The position numbers and the translations under genes are program-made. A DNA stretch of 64,000 nt from NCBI RefSeq assembly GCF_019597925.1, contig NZ_CP080442.1, positions 3,425,501-3,489,500 on the forward strand. The letters are read 5' to 3'. Below are positions 57,030 through 64,000 of the stretch, piece by piece. Source of the DNA: [Clostridium] scindens (GTDB lineage Bacteria > Bacillota > Clostridia > Lachnospirales > Lachnospiraceae). The notes below the pieces were generated by a model that saw only the letters and a list, made by a program, of their open reading frames with translations, was not told the DNA's origin and did not search any database. The stretch's first letter is position 1; the number at the start of each line of letters is the position of its first letter.

Positions 57030-58049
57030 TCATGATTGCCGGTCATTCCATTCATCCTCGCCGTCCCAGATGTCTCTCCAGTCTTTGGCTTCTTCCCACA
57101 AGAATACCTTGCCTTTAATCAGGCGGGCATTCCTATCTGCTTTCCTTAGCGTCTCCATCTCTTCCTCGGTCAGGAAATCTTCGGTGGTACATCTGAGATT
57201 TCCTACATATTCCTTCTCAAAGATTGAAAACGGAATCGGCACATGGCCTCTCTGGACCGCCCATTTTACGCAGATGGTTGCGGGATGGCAGTTGTGCGCT
57301 TTTGCAATCTCGATAAGTTCCGGCATCTCGAACGTTACCACATCTCCCGGCTCTGTATCCCTCTCAGGACGGCACGGGGAGCCCATCGGACTGAATGCGA
57401 TCGGAAGAATCTCATGCTCCATGCAATAATCAAATAACTTCGGCTGCTGGAACGTAGGATTGATCTCCACCTCCAGCACTACAGGCTTGATCCGGCACAG
57501 CGGAAGCACTTGCTCTAGCTTGGTAATGGTCATATTGGACATGCCGATGCTCCTGACCAGCCCCATATCCACCAGACGCTCCATCTGCCTCCATACGGAC
57601 ATATACTCCTCCACGGAGAACGGAACCGCATCCGGGTTCCTTCCTGAAAGATGCGCGCCCGGCGCATGATAATTCGGAAATGGCCAATGCACCATATAGA
57701 CATCCAGATAATCCAGCTTCAGGTCTCTCAGACTCTGGGCGCAGGCCACCAGCACGTCGCCTTTGCCATGCATATCATTCCAGACCTTCGTCATGATCGT
57801 CAGTTCCTGCCTGTCAACGATTCCCGCCGAAAAGGCACGGGCAAAGACTTCCCCGATATCCTTCTCATTGCCATAAGCTGCCGCGCAGTCAAAGAGCCTG
57901 TACCCTGCTTCTATGGCTCCATAGACGGCATCTGATACTTCCTTTGCCGTATAGCGGTCGTTCCCAAATGTCCCCATCCCGATCCCCGGGATTACCATAT
58001 TATTGCTCAGTTTCCTCTGCGGAACCAGTACTGGATTCACCTTCTCCAT
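57030..58049 (-). CDS. Aldo/keto reductase
   Basis: 339 residues with AAGGAGGAAGC upstream. Catalytic tetrad: Asp and Tyr in YRLFDCAAAYGNEKDIGEVF, Lys in TIMTKVWND, His in VYMVHWPFPN. C-terminal NADP-binding IPFSIFEKEYVGNLRC. Reduces or oxidises sugar aldehydes or ketoses, likely interconverting polyol and sugar in this pathway. It has its own promoter upstream and stands at the head of a two-gene unit with the FGGY kinase. Confidence 0.9.
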   Translation of the reverse strand: MEKVNPVLVPQRKLSNNMVIPGIGMGTFGNDRYTAKEVSDAVYGAIEAGYRLFDCAAAYGNEKDIGEVFARAFSAGIVDRQELTIMTKVWNDMHGKGDVLVACAQSLRDLKLDYLDVYMVHWPFPNYHAPGAHLSGRNPDAVPFSVEEYMSVWRQMERLVDMGLVRSIGMSNMTITKLEQVLPLCRIKPVVLEVEINPTFQQPKLFDYCMEHEILPIAFSPMGSPCRPERDTEPGDVVTFEMPELIEIAKAHNCHPATICVKWAVQRGHVPIPFSIFEKEYVGNLRCTTEDFLTEEEMETLRKADRNARLIKGKVFLWEEAKDWRDIWDGEDEWNDRQS

Positions 58050-58107
58050 ATGCTTCCTCCTTACGCCTCGCCTATTTATGTAAAATTATTTTATAAAATA
58101 TATTTAT

Positions 58108-58136
58108 ATAATAAAGCGAAATCCCTTGATTGTCAA
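58108..58136 (-). promoter_or_regulatory. Promoter of the aldo/keto reductase gene
   Basis: Minus-strand TTGACA, 17 bases, TATTAT, in an AT-rich gap of about 125 bases between two genes. Confidence 0.8.
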
Positions 58137-58175
58137 TCATATTTACTGTTTCTGTTGCATTTATTTTCCGGTTTT

Positions 58176-59045
58176 TTACTTCCATTCAAGCATGTATCTC
58201 TGGAACTCTACCGCGCGCCTTGCATCCTCATCCAGCTGTTCCTCGTCCGCACCCTTGCTGATGTCTCTCCAGACCTTGATATCCGAGCCTACCTGTCCGC
58301 CCATGCGTACGAATGGCTCCATGACTACGGTTCCGTCATACTCGATCTCACGCAGGGCATCCCCGATCTCCCGCCATGGAGTGCGGCCCTTTCCGGGTAC
58401 CATGCGGTTGCACTCGCCTGTGTGGAAATGTCCAAGAAGTTTTCCGGCATGGCGGATCGCGTCGCCGATGCTGGATTCCTCAATGTTCATATGGAACGTA
58501 TCCAGCATGACTTTCACATTATCCATGCCTACTTCGGTCACGAACTTCACGCCTTCCTCCGAAGTATTTAAGATATGGCTCTCAAAGCGGTTCAGGACTT
58601 CCATTCCCAGATTGATGCCGTACTGGCTGGCGATAGGCGCAAGAATCTGCATTCCCTCCACGCTGTGCTTCCAGTCCTCTTCCTTATTGGCTGTAGCAAA
58701 GTCCACCGGCCAGTAAGAATAGAGTGCTCCTCCAATCAGATGAATATCAAGGCCGGCCATCACCTCGAACAGACGCTTATACCACTCCAGCGCCTCTTCC
58801 CTGATCTTCGGATCTGAAGAACCCATATTATGGTTGAAGGTGGGGCCATATCCCGCAGTCAGCTGGATACCATTATCATCAGCGCATTTTTTCAGTTCCT
58901 TTACCTCCTGCGCAGAGTAGTCCGGCAGCGGAGCCGCACCGATCTCCAGTATATCGAATCCTAGTTTTGCCCCCTTCTCTACATACCGCTTGTAATCTGC
59001 TGCCCATTCCTGCTCCCAGTACGCGTAATAAATACCATGCTTCAT
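58176..59045 (-). CDS. D-psicose/D-tagatose 3-epimerase
   Basis: 289 residues. Catalytic metal ligands of the DTE/DPE family are all seen: Glu in LGMEVLNRFESHI, Asp in VKVMLDTFHMNIEES, His in LGHFHTGECNR, Glu in TVVMEPFVRMGG. The sequence is of the psicose (allulose) 3-epimerase type described from clostridia; the start KHGIYYAYWEQEWAADYKRY is characteristic. It interconverts D-fructose and D-psicose (or other ketoses). It lies after the RhaB-like kinase by 12 bases. Confidence 0.92.
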   Translation of the reverse strand: MKHGIYYAYWEQEWAADYKRYVEKGAKLGFDILEIGAAPLPDYSAQEVKELKKCADDNGIQLTAGYGPTFNHNMGSSDPKIREEALEWYKRLFEVMAGLDIHLIGGALYSYWPVDFATANKEEDWKHSVEGMQILAPIASQYGINLGMEVLNRFESHILNTSEEGVKFVTEVGMDNVKVMLDTFHMNIEESSIGDAIRHAGKLLGHFHTGECNRMVPGKGRTPWREIGDALREIEYDGTVVMEPFVRMGGQVGSDIKVWRDISKGADEEQLDEDARRAVEFQRYMLEWK

Positions 59046-59057
59046 AACATATCCTCC

Positions 59058-60470
59058 TTATCTTCCTTCTTTTTCATATACCTTGATGTCAAATGAATCA
59101 TATATCATCTGCCTTGCTTCTTCCTTACACTTAAACTCGCCGCTGTGTATCATCTGCGCAGCCAGATTACCGATAGCCGTTCCTTCTGTTGGCCCTACAT
59201 GGACTTCCTTCTTCGTTGCCCTGGCCGTCAGCTCGTTGAGGTATTCGGCATTGCCTCCGCCTCCTACGATATGGATTCTGCTGTAGGTCCTTCCGGTGGA
59301 TTTCTCAATCCCCTTGATGGACCGGTCATAGCATTCCGCCAAACTTGCGTATACGCAGGTTGCAATCTCTCCCAGCGTCTCTGGAACCTTCTGCCCGGTC
59401 CTTCTGCAATAATCCTTAATCTCTTCTATCATGTTCTCCGGCGCCATGAAGCAGTTATCCGTCACATCCACGCGGGATGGAAAATCGCCCTCCCTGGCAG
59501 CCTGGGCACAGATCTCAGCAAAACTGTACTTGTCATCCAGATTGTGCCTTACCGACTGGATCATCCACAATCCCATGATATTACGCAGATAGCAGATCTT
59601 AGAATCATACCCGCCTTCATTGGTAAAACTATTGATGCGGCTTAATTCAGAACAGTCCGGCGTATCCCGCTCCACTCCCAGCAGGGACCATGTGCCGGAA
59701 CTGATGAAAACATAGTCGTCATCATTGGCCGGAACCGCAAGAATCGCAGAACCTGTATCATGGGTGCATGGCAGCACCACATCCATATTAAAGCCAAACT
59801 CCTCCGCCAGTTCCTCTCTCAGGCTTCCCAGACTCTCTCCGGGCATGGCGATTCTCTGGAACATCTCTTTATTGAACCCCAGACGATCAATCAACTCCAT
59901 ATCCCATGTCTGGCTCGCCGCATTCACCAGTTGGGATGTGGAGGCCTCCGTATACTCGTTCACCTTCTTCCCGGTCAGAAGGAAGTGGAAATAATCCGGA
60001 ACAAACAGCAGGGCTTTCGCCTTCTCCATATCTTCTGGCTGCTGCTTTTTTACCGCCATCAGCTGGAAGATGGTATTGAACATCATCTTCTCGATTCCCG
60101 TCCGCTCATACAATTCCATTTCCGGGATCCTGCGGTATACTTCCTCGTCCATGCCATCCGTCCGGCTGTCCCTGTAGCCTACCATATCCCCGATCACCTG
60201 GTCATTCTCATCCAGCAGGACATAGTCCACGCCCCAGGTGTCGATTCCCATGCTTATTGGGATCTTCCCAATCTCTTTACACTTCTTTATTCCATTTTTA
60301 ATGTTTTCGAACAGCCCTTTATAATCCCAGCAAAGGCGGCCGTCCTTTTTGGTCATTCCATTTTCAAACCGATAGATCTCTTCCAGTACGATCTTTCCAT
60401 TCTCTACGCTTCCTAAGATATGCCGTCCGCTGGAAGCGCCGATATCCACTGCTAAATAATATGCTGACAT
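59058..60470 (-). CDS. Rhamnulokinase-like FGGY kinase
   Basis: 470 residues. YYLAVDIGASSGRHILGSVE is the rhamnulokinase opening (GASSGR); then SMGIDTWGVDYVLLDENDQV, PCTHDTGSAILAVPANDDDY, FISSGTWSLLGVERDTPDCS and RIHIVGGGGNAEYLNELTAR. Classic role is L-rhamnulose to L-rhamnulose-1-P, but no rhamnose isomerase is near. With an epimerase on each side it may phosphorylate another ketose, giving the 1-phosphate for the FucA-like aldolase. Confidence 0.88.
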   Translation of the reverse strand: MSAYYLAVDIGASSGRHILGSVENGKIVLEEIYRFENGMTKKDGRLCWDYKGLFENIKNGIKKCKEIGKIPISMGIDTWGVDYVLLDENDQVIGDMVGYRDSRTDGMDEEVYRRIPEMELYERTGIEKMMFNTIFQLMAVKKQQPEDMEKAKALLFVPDYFHFLLTGKKVNEYTEASTSQLVNAASQTWDMELIDRLGFNKEMFQRIAMPGESLGSLREELAEEFGFNMDVVLPCTHDTGSAILAVPANDDDYVFISSGTWSLLGVERDTPDCSELSRINSFTNEGGYDSKICYLRNIMGLWMIQSVRHNLDDKYSFAEICAQAAREGDFPSRVDVTDNCFMAPENMIEEIKDYCRRTGQKVPETLGEIATCVYASLAECYDRSIKGIEKSTGRTYSRIHIVGGGGNAEYLNELTARATKKEVHVGPTEGTAIGNLAAQMIHSGEFKCKEEARQMIYDSFDIKVYEKEGR

Positions 60471-60504
60471 ATTCTTCTCCTGTTATCTCTGACTGGTTGG
60501 CTGG

Positions 60505-61392
60505 TTACGCTATGCCATAGTGCTTCCGGATCATATCCTTTTCAAAATTCAGAAGGAAGCGCGCCTCCTCATCCAGCAGTTCTTCTGAAGGGTCTTCCAC
60601 CAGATCTCTCCATACCTTGATGTCTCTTCCGACCTCCCCGCCCATCTGAACGAACGGCTCTGACACGATTCTTCCCTGATAATCGATATCATGGAGCGCT
60701 CCAAATATCTCATCCCAGTCAAGGTGCCCCTTGCCCGGAACAACCCGGTTGTTCTCGCCTGTATGGAAGTTCTTCAGGTATCCGCCTACGGAACGGATAG
60801 CGTCTCCTATAGAGCCTTCCTCAATGTTCATATGATAGGTATCCAGCAGGATTCCGATCTTGTCGCTGTCGATCTGCTTCACGTACTCGATGGCCTCCTT
60901 TGCCGTATTCATCACGATGCCCTCAAAACGGTTCACGACCTCCACGCAGTAAGTCACGTCATAATCTTCTGCCGTCTTAATGACCTGGCGGACGCTTTCA
61001 ATACTGTGCTTCACGATCTCGCTTTTGTCATCCACGATATAGTCCGGGCTTCCCCAGCCGGCATAGTTGACGCCGGAAAGCAGTTTTCCTTCCATGTATC
61101 CGATCCGCTCCACGATCCGCTTCAAATATTCGATCCCGCCTTCCCTTACTTTGGCATCCGGGCTTGCGACATCGTATTTGGGATTCAGCCCGAGGCTGTA
61201 GGTCAGCTCGATTCCATTGTCCTTTGCCGCCTGCCTGACCTCGTCCATCCTACTCTTATCCATATCCAGAAGCGCCTGTGCCTGGAATTCCAGAATATCA
61301 AATCCAAGACCGGACACCTTTTTAATATACTTGACATGATCCGCATCCCAGTTCTTAACCCAGAAATTCATAAATATTCCTATTTTGTTCAT
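60505..61392 (-). CDS. Ketose 3-epimerase-like protein (second copy)
   Basis: 295 residues behind AAAGGAGGAAATAAA. The four metal ligands are kept (YCVEVVNRFEGIVMNTAKEA, IGILLDTYHMNIEEGS, LKNFHTGENNRVV, RIVSEPFVQMGGEVG). Overall only partly like the first copy, and the substrate segment (LLSGVNYAGWGSPDYI) differs, so a different ketose or ketose phosphate is likely. Confidence 0.88.
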   Translation of the reverse strand: MNKIGIFMNFWVKNWDADHVKYIKKVSGLGFDILEFQAQALLDMDKSRMDEVRQAAKDNGIELTYSLGLNPKYDVASPDAKVREGGIEYLKRIVERIGYMEGKLLSGVNYAGWGSPDYIVDDKSEIVKHSIESVRQVIKTAEDYDVTYCVEVVNRFEGIVMNTAKEAIEYVKQIDSDKIGILLDTYHMNIEEGSIGDAIRSVGGYLKNFHTGENNRVVPGKGHLDWDEIFGALHDIDYQGRIVSEPFVQMGGEVGRDIKVWRDLVEDPSEELLDEEARFLLNFEKDMIRKHYGIA

Positions 61393-61424
61393 TTTATTTC
61401 CTCCTTTTCATTGCTTGCTTCTAT

Positions 61425-62942
61425 TTACAGGCTGCTATCCAGCCTATAGTACTCTTTCAGACACCGGTATCCTTGCTCGAACAGTTTCTTCTGTCTTTCA
61501 TATATCTGGCTGTTTGCCCTATCTGGGCAGAAGTCATCTTCCTTCTTAACAAACTGGTGTATGACCGAAAAGTCTTGGAACACGCCCACTCCCACGCCTG
61601 CGATAACTGCTGCCGCGATGGATGTGGCGGTCTCCACATGGTCCAGCCGGTGAAGCCTGACCCCCAGCACATCCGACAGGATCTGGGCGGATACGTCTCC
61701 TCTGGCTCCGCCCCCGGTCAGCACCAGTTCCGTAATCTCTCTATTCTCCCTCTGGGCGCTCAGGATAATATCCAGATTCATTGCGACTCCTTCCAGCACC
61801 GCCCGGACATAATCGCATTTTTCATGCTCCATGCGGATTCCGAGGAAGCTTCCCGAAGTCTCCGGATTCCATCTCGGACTCCTTTCCCCCAGCATATAGG
61901 GAAGGAATATCAGTCCTTTCGCTCCTGCTGGCGACTTCCTCACAAGCCGGTTCATCTTCTCGTACACAGAGGTTCCTTCCATCCGCGCAAGTTCTTCTTC
62001 ATCCTGGCATAGCGCCTTCTTTATGTAAGAGTAGGAACTGCCTGCCGCCTGCATGGTTCCGCAGGGCATATATTTCCCCGGGATGACATGGCCGAAGCAG
62101 ATCAGCGTCTTCTCCTTATCCAGGAACACCTCGTCCGATGTCCCTGCTATCCATGCGGAAGTGCCATAAGACAAAAACATCTGGCCCTCCTCAATGCTTC
62201 CGGCACCCAGAGCAGAACACGGACCGTCCCCGCCGCCGCATACCACCGCTGTCTCTTCCGTAAGCCCCAGGGCTTTCGCCGCGTCAGGAAGCAGTGTCCC
62301 GATCACATCCGTGGACGCATGCAGTTCGGGCATCTTCTCCGGGCTTATGCCTGCCGCGTCCAGTATTTCCCTGGACCATTCAAGCCTCCTTAAGTCAAAT
62401 GCATCCGTCCCGGATGCTTCCGAATAATCCGTCACAAATCTTCCGGTCAGGCGGCAGATGATGTAGTCCTTTGCCAGCAGCATCTTATAGGTCTTTCCAT
62501 ATATCTCCGGCTCGTTGTCCCTGATCCACATCAGCTTCTCAATGCTATAGCTGGCGCTGGGCCGATGGCCGTTCAACTCATACATCCGGTCGAATCCCAC
62601 TCGTTCTACCAGCTGTTCCATCTGCTCCTCTGCCCTCTGATCCGCCCAGATCATAGCCGGACGGAGCGCCTCGCCGTTCTCGTTCACCGCGATGCATGCC
62701 TGCATCTGGGAGGAGAAGGAAATGCCCAGCACATTTTCCGGAGGAATGTCCTCGATAATCTTCCTGGTTGCCGTGCAGACCGCCTCCCACCAGTCTGTTG
62801 GGTTCTGCTGCGCGCAGTTCTTTTGAAAGAAATGCACCTCATACGGCACTGTATAGCTCTTTACCAATTCTCCTGCCGTCGAAAACAAAGATGCCTTATT
62901 ACTCGAAGTGCCCAAATCATGGGCTATCAGATATTTTTCCAC
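61425..62942 (-). CDS. xylB: Xylulokinase-type FGGY kinase
   Basis: 505 residues with a GTG start at 62942 (AAAGG ten bases before). KYLIAHDLGTSSNKASLFST, VLGISFSSQMQACIAVNENG, GDGPCSALGAGSIEEGQMFL, LIFLPYMLGERSPRWNPETS and ELVLTGGGARGDVSAQILSD are FGGY/xylulokinase. First gene of the leftward operon, opposite the DeoR gene with which it shares a control region. Confidence 0.9.
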   Translation of the reverse strand: MEKYLIAHDLGTSSNKASLFSTAGELVKSYTVPYEVHFFQKNCAQQNPTDWWEAVCTATRKIIEDIPPENVLGISFSSQMQACIAVNENGEALRPAMIWADQRAEEQMEQLVERVGFDRMYELNGHRPSASYSIEKLMWIRDNEPEIYGKTYKMLLAKDYIICRLTGRFVTDYSEASGTDAFDLRRLEWSREILDAAGISPEKMPELHASTDVIGTLLPDAAKALGLTEETAVVCGGGDGPCSALGAGSIEEGQMFLSYGTSAWIAGTSDEVFLDKEKTLICFGHVIPGKYMPCGTMQAAGSSYSYIKKALCQDEEELARMEGTSVYEKMNRLVRKSPAGAKGLIFLPYMLGERSPRWNPETSGSFLGIRMEHEKCDYVRAVLEGVAMNLDIILSAQRENREITELVLTGGGARGDVSAQILSDVLGVRLHRLDHVETATSIAAAVIAGVGVGVFQDFSVIHQFVKKEDDFCPDRANSQIYERQKKLFEQGYRCLKEYYRLDSSL

Positions 62943-62984
62943 GTCTTCTCAACCTTTCTTTCACGTCTTCCGTAACTACCTCCG

Positions 62985-63013
62985 ATTATATCATATAGCA
63001 TACATTTTGTAAA
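62985..63013 (-). promoter_or_regulatory. Promoter of the leftward kinase-epimerase operon
   Basis: Minus-strand TTTACA, 17 bases, TATAAT. Confidence 0.82.
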
Positions 63014-63031
63014 CTTAAGAAAGTGTAAAAC

Positions 63032-63043
63032 TTTCGTACGAAA
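63032..63043. promoter_or_regulatory. Candidate operator palindrome TTTCGTACGAAA
   Basis: Perfect 12-bp palindrome between the two divergent promoters, 20 bases from one -35 and ten from the other. Likely site for the DeoR protein encoded next to it. Confidence 0.55.
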
Positions 63044-63052
63044 CCATTTCAC

Positions 63053-63081
63053 TTGACATAGCGTAACTTATGTGATAGTAT
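63053..63081 (+). promoter_or_regulatory. Promoter of the DeoR gene
   Basis: TTGACA, 17 bases, TAGTAT on the plus strand. Confidence 0.82.
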
Positions 63082-63136
63082 ACAGTTGAATCATGAATCG
63101 GTTCCACGATACTTAAAACGGTTAGGAGGAATGTCT

Positions 63137-63883
63137 ATGAAAGAACGGCACGCAGCCCTTCTAGACTATGTAATGCAGAACGGAAAAACAGAAGTCAATA
63201 CGCTTGCCGAACTTCTCCAGACTTCGAAGGTAACCGTGCGTAAGGATCTGGATTATCTGTCTGAGCGCGGGCTTCTGAAGCGGGAGCGCGGCTATGCCGT
63301 GCCCAATGATCCCAGCGACATCTATTACCGGATGTCCCTGCACTATGAGACCAAGCAGAGAATCGCCCGCAAAGCCGCTACTTACGTTCAGGACGGCGAG
63401 ACGCTGATCATCGAATCCGGATCCACCTGCACCCTGTTCGCATACGAGCTGGCGAAGATCCGGCAGAATATTACGATTATCACGAACTCCATGTATCTGG
63501 CCAGCTATGTCAAGGATCATAACAACATCCAGATCATCCTGCTTGGAGGCATGCTCCAGCCTTACGGCCAGTCGCTGGTAGGGCCGCTGACCAAAGAAGC
63601 GGTCAAGGCCTTCCATGTCGACAAGATCTTTACAGGAACAGATGGCTATTCCCGGGCTTTTGGATTTACCGGAGACGATCTGTCCCGCTCCGATACCCTG
63701 AATGCCATGACGGATTGCGCCGACCACACTTATGTGCTTGCCGGCTCGGAAAAATTCACCCGCCCCGGCTCTGTCTCCTTCGTCGCCCTGAAGGATGTGG
63801 ACGAAGTCATTACCGACGACGGCATCCCCGCGGAAGAAAAGGACTATTTGACAAAGCAGGGAATTATCGTAACCATCGCCTGA
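63137..63883 (+). CDS. DeoR-family transcriptional regulator
   Basis: 248 residues from ATG 63137, which has TAGGAGG seven bases upstream; earlier ATGs overlap that site. HTH in TEVNTLAELLQTSKVTVRKD then LDYLSERGLLKRERGYAV; sensor domain with GETLIIESGSTCTLFAYELA, IILLGGMLQPYGQSLVGPLT and KIFTGTDGYSRAFGFTGDDL. Divergent from the xylulokinase-epimerase operon, followed in the same direction by a transaldolase-family gene. Confidence 0.92.
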   Translation: MKERHAALLDYVMQNGKTEVNTLAELLQTSKVTVRKDLDYLSERGLLKRERGYAVPNDPSDIYYRMSLHYETKQRIARKAATYVQDGETLIIESGSTCTLFAYELAKIRQNITIITNSMYLASYVKDHNNIQIILLGGMLQPYGQSLVGPLTKEAVKAFHVDKIFTGTDGYSRAFGFTGDDLSRSDTLNAMTDCADHTYVLAGSEKFTRPGSVSFVALKDVDEVITDDGIPAEEKDYLTKQGIIVTIA

Positions 63884-63926
63884 TGGCGCAGTAAAATAGA
63901 TTTTATTTATTCACAAGGAGGTTCTT

Positions 63927-64000
63927 ATGAAATATTTATTAGACACAGCCAATCTTCAGGACATCAGATACTACTGCGATGTCTTCCCAATAGCGGGCGT
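63927..64000 (+). CDS. Transaldolase / fructose-6-P aldolase family, N-terminal part
   Basis: ATG follows CAAGGAGGTTCTT. The 24 residues seen (KYLLDTANLQDIRYYCDVFP, IAG) match the start of FSA/TalC-type transaldolases (LDTAN.. motif with the substrate Asp). It runs off the right edge. Downstream of the DeoR gene, so likely controlled with it. Confidence 0.8.
   Translation, partial: MKYLLDTANLQDIRYYCDVFPIAG

Noticed and set aside
1..64000. CRISPR array
   Set aside because: No regularly spaced direct repeats were seen in any non-coding gap.

Overview
The window reads as chromosome of a Gram-positive Clostridia, most likely Lachnospiraceae ([Clostridium] scindens/Dorea-like). The reasons are strong GGAGG-type ribosome sites throughout, a murB-rapZ-whiA-HPr-like cluster, a D-psicose 3-epimerase that resembles those of this group, and many DeoR/RpiR-controlled sugar genes. 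The species is an inference.

Bases 1 to about 20.8 kb are the right part of an integrated tailed phage of HK97 type, with every gene on the minus strand. Read in the direction of transcription, from 20.7 kb down to 1, it holds: a small HTH protein; small membrane and unknown proteins; a structured region containing a 50-nt tRNA-like fold; an HUH-type replication protein; an RNase H-like protein; a PcfK/AcrIIA9-like protein next to a PcfJ-like protein; a ParB/DUF3102-like protein whose acidic linker carries a second ORF in another frame; HTH, SSB and ASCH proteins; a possible late regulator with promoter and terminator; and then the late genes (HNH, small and large terminase, portal, ClpP-like protease, capsid with a cadherin-like domain, connectors, major tail protein, frameshifted tail chaperone, start of the tape measure). 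Integrase and lysis genes are not in the window.

From 20.9 to 34.9 kb lies a host carbohydrate region: three class II aldolases, a D-lyxose isomerase, an aldose epimerase, an RpiR and a DeoR regulator, an ADP-dependent PFK/GK-family kinase, a PfkB kinase and an ABC sugar importer, one permease of which is frameshifted. A diguanylate cyclase sits between the first two groups. Matching GAAAT-N3-ATTTY palindromes next to the aldolase promoter and inside the ABC promoter suggest one RpiR regulon.

From 35.1 to 49.2 kb are housekeeping genes: tRNA-Glu(CTC), an NSS symporter, a lipid kinase, murB-rapZ-whiA with an HPr paralogue lacking the phosphorylatable histidine, a HlyC/CorC protein, a sigma-like protein without DNA-binding regions, an amidase, a four-gene MBOAT/DHHW O-acetylation cluster, a small ribbon-helix-helix protein and a damaged nuclease-transposase gene.

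From 49.2 to 64 kb is a second sugar/polyol region. One operon runs from 55.2 to 49.2 kb (FucA-like aldolase, DeoR, class II aldolase, xylulokinase, GatD-like dehydrogenase, 1-PFK-like kinase). A second set runs from 63 to 55.4 kb (FGGY kinases, two ketose 3-epimerases, rhamnulokinase-like kinase, aldo/keto reductase). A divergent DeoR gene and the start of a transaldolase-family gene follow at the right edge. Together they could isomerise, phosphorylate and split rare ketoses and polyols; no transporter for them is inside the window.
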